Source: Leucocoprinus leucothites
Lineage: Eukaryota > Basidiomycota > Agaricomycetes > Agaricales > Agaricaceae
Assembly (NCBI GenBank): GCA_013368445.1
Contig: JAACJO010000035.1
Coordinates: 62,001-126,000, forward strand
DNA length: 64,000 nt
Reading direction: 5' to 3'
Positions 63,210 through 64,000 of this stretch are shown here, piece by piece. Below the pieces are notes generated by a model. The model did not search any database. It was not told the origin of the DNA and worked only from the letters and a program-made list of their open reading frames with translations. Numbering within the stretch: position 1 is the first letter of the stretch; each line of letters opens with the position of its first letter. The position numbers were made by a program, and so were the translations under genes.

Positions 63210-64000
63210 CTTGTAACAAGGTGCTTCTCAAGTCCTTATCCTCTATGCAAAGGCATGTGGCTCTTTGGATTACTGGTGCCTTCTACACTTCTCCATCTGG
63301 TGGCGTTGAAAGTATTGCTGGACTTATTCCTATCCATCTTCATCTTCGTAAACTAGCTATTTGTTTGTCATATCAAGTCTCTACTTTACCTTCAAATCAT
63401 ACATTACACTCTCTTTTATCTGATCATTTCTCTCTTAATCCTTCCCCCCATCCCCAATTGCTTTGCCTTCTCACCATGGCCAAAAAAGCTAAAGTCAAAG
63501 GCCCCATCATTGATGTAGATAATTCTCTTTCTCATCTCTCTAATTCTTTCTCTCCCTTTGCTCCTGAATCCAAGCCTGGATCTCACCTCATGGACATCTT
63601 TTCTGATTCCATTCACTTTCATCCTTGTAACCACTCAGACAAACATGATATGTACAAACATGTATCTTCCCTCGATTTTGTTTTCTCTTCTTCTTCTGAT
63701 TGTACTTGTATATCAGTTGTTACTGACACTTCTGTTCCACTTGTAGGTTCCCTTCAGGCGGTTTCAGTGGCACATTTATATTGCAGCGGATGACAAGTGT
63801 CCCATGCAAAACAGGCAAGTGGCTGGGCATCTTCCACAGATGCTGCACTCTACTCTATTTGCATTGGAATCGCCAAGGCCATCTCTCTCCAGTGTGACCA
63901 TATCATCCTCATCACTGACTGTCTTCCAGCAGCCAAACTGGCAGTTGATCCTTCCATTCACTCGAGTCAGTCACACTCTATCCAAGTCTGCTGACTCCTA
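63210..64000 (+). pseudogene. LINE-C ORF2, RNase H segment (to window edge)
   Basis: Continues 62401: VLLKSLSSMQRHVALWITGA, SIAGLIPIHLHLRKLAICLS, KAKVKGPIIDVDNSLSHLSN. RNase H VVTDTSV, a TGA at 63791-63793 (GG*QVSHAK, the same CGA site hit in LINE-C2), STDAALYSICIG (catalytic Glu codon changed to Ala), IILITDCLPAAKLAVDPSIH. Another TGA at 63992-63994. The C-terminal part is outside the window. Confidence 0.87.

Larger units (their letters stand above)
61505..64000 (+). mobile_element. LINE-C, runs off the right edge, interrupted by 62402-63209
   Basis: Own sequence about 61505-62401 and 63210-64000. Begins in the RT (ARHMQFEVVS), truncated relative to the family. One of the most CpG-depleted copies. 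Confidence 0.88.

Noticed and set aside
1..64000. CRISPR arrays, tRNA or rRNA genes
   Set aside because: No regularly spaced short repeats or RNA-gene signatures were seen. The repeats present are retroelement copies.

Overview
The window looks like a repeat-only block from a fungal genome, most likely a mushroom-forming basidiomycete (Agaricomycetes). That placement is inference. It rests on Tad1-like LINEs whose ORF2 ends in RNase H, Ty1/copia elements with 5-bp target duplications, and CpG-biased C-to-T decay. I found no host gene, tRNA, rRNA or CRISPR array. Nearly every base belongs to one of seven retroelement families, nested inside each other. Family names here are my own labels.

LINE-C is the autonomous element. 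It is about 6.9 kb and carries ORF1 (about 920 codons, RNA-binding, three CCHC knuckles), a TAA-AT-ATG junction, and ORF2 (APE-type endonuclease, reverse transcriptase, RNase H, C-terminal Cys/His motif). LINE-A, LINE-B and LINE-D are about 2.3 kb long and complete at both ends, but carry only an ORF1. They share the LINE-C 5' start (CATCCCTCC-like) and a conserved 3' terminal motif (GACTGC..GCAC..TATAAAT), 14-15 bp target duplications (seen for A, C and D), and a G directly after the A-tail. The simplest reading is that LINE-C ORF2 moves several ORF1-only families in trans. LINE-F (58102-59544) is a second ORF2-bearing lineage, seen only as a 3' fragment. Copia-1 (302-bp LTR, TGTCAG...TAACA) occurs as one 5'-truncated copy, one pol fragment, and solo or broken LTRs. 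TR-GAG (24466-26154) is a complete 1,689-bp LTR element that encodes only Gag.

Layout. 1-6120: a LINE-C copy carrying a LINE-A insertion that was split by a solo LTR and then by a roughly 3-kb inversion between two inverted LTRs. Both the LTR and the LINE target duplications become perfect when the inversion is undone. 6121-18717: fragments of D, B and C plus two LTRs and one unassigned 331-bp piece. 18718-32283: a full-length LINE-C containing an antisense LINE-C, which itself contains TR-GAG and a LINE-A. 32284-40106: C and D remnants, then Copia-1 interrupted by a D fragment and a complete LINE-A. 40107-54333: C fragments, a Copia-1 pol scrap, a full-length LINE-B and a nearly complete LINE-C. 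54334-58101: LINE-D inside LINE-D, with a LINE-C fragment inside the inner copy. 58102-64000: LINE-F, a LINE-B copy, an LTR fragment, and LINE-C with an antisense LINE-C insertion.

Almost every reading frame is broken, mostly by CGA-to-TGA or CAA-to-TAA changes. The only intact recognisable gene is the TR-GAG gag. The next closest are two LINE-A ORF1 copies with one stop each. Mismatches between target-duplication pairs, and the only two differences between the TR-GAG LTRs, are almost all C/T or G/A at former CpG sites, so decay by CpG deamination (RIP-like or methylation-driven) continued after insertion.
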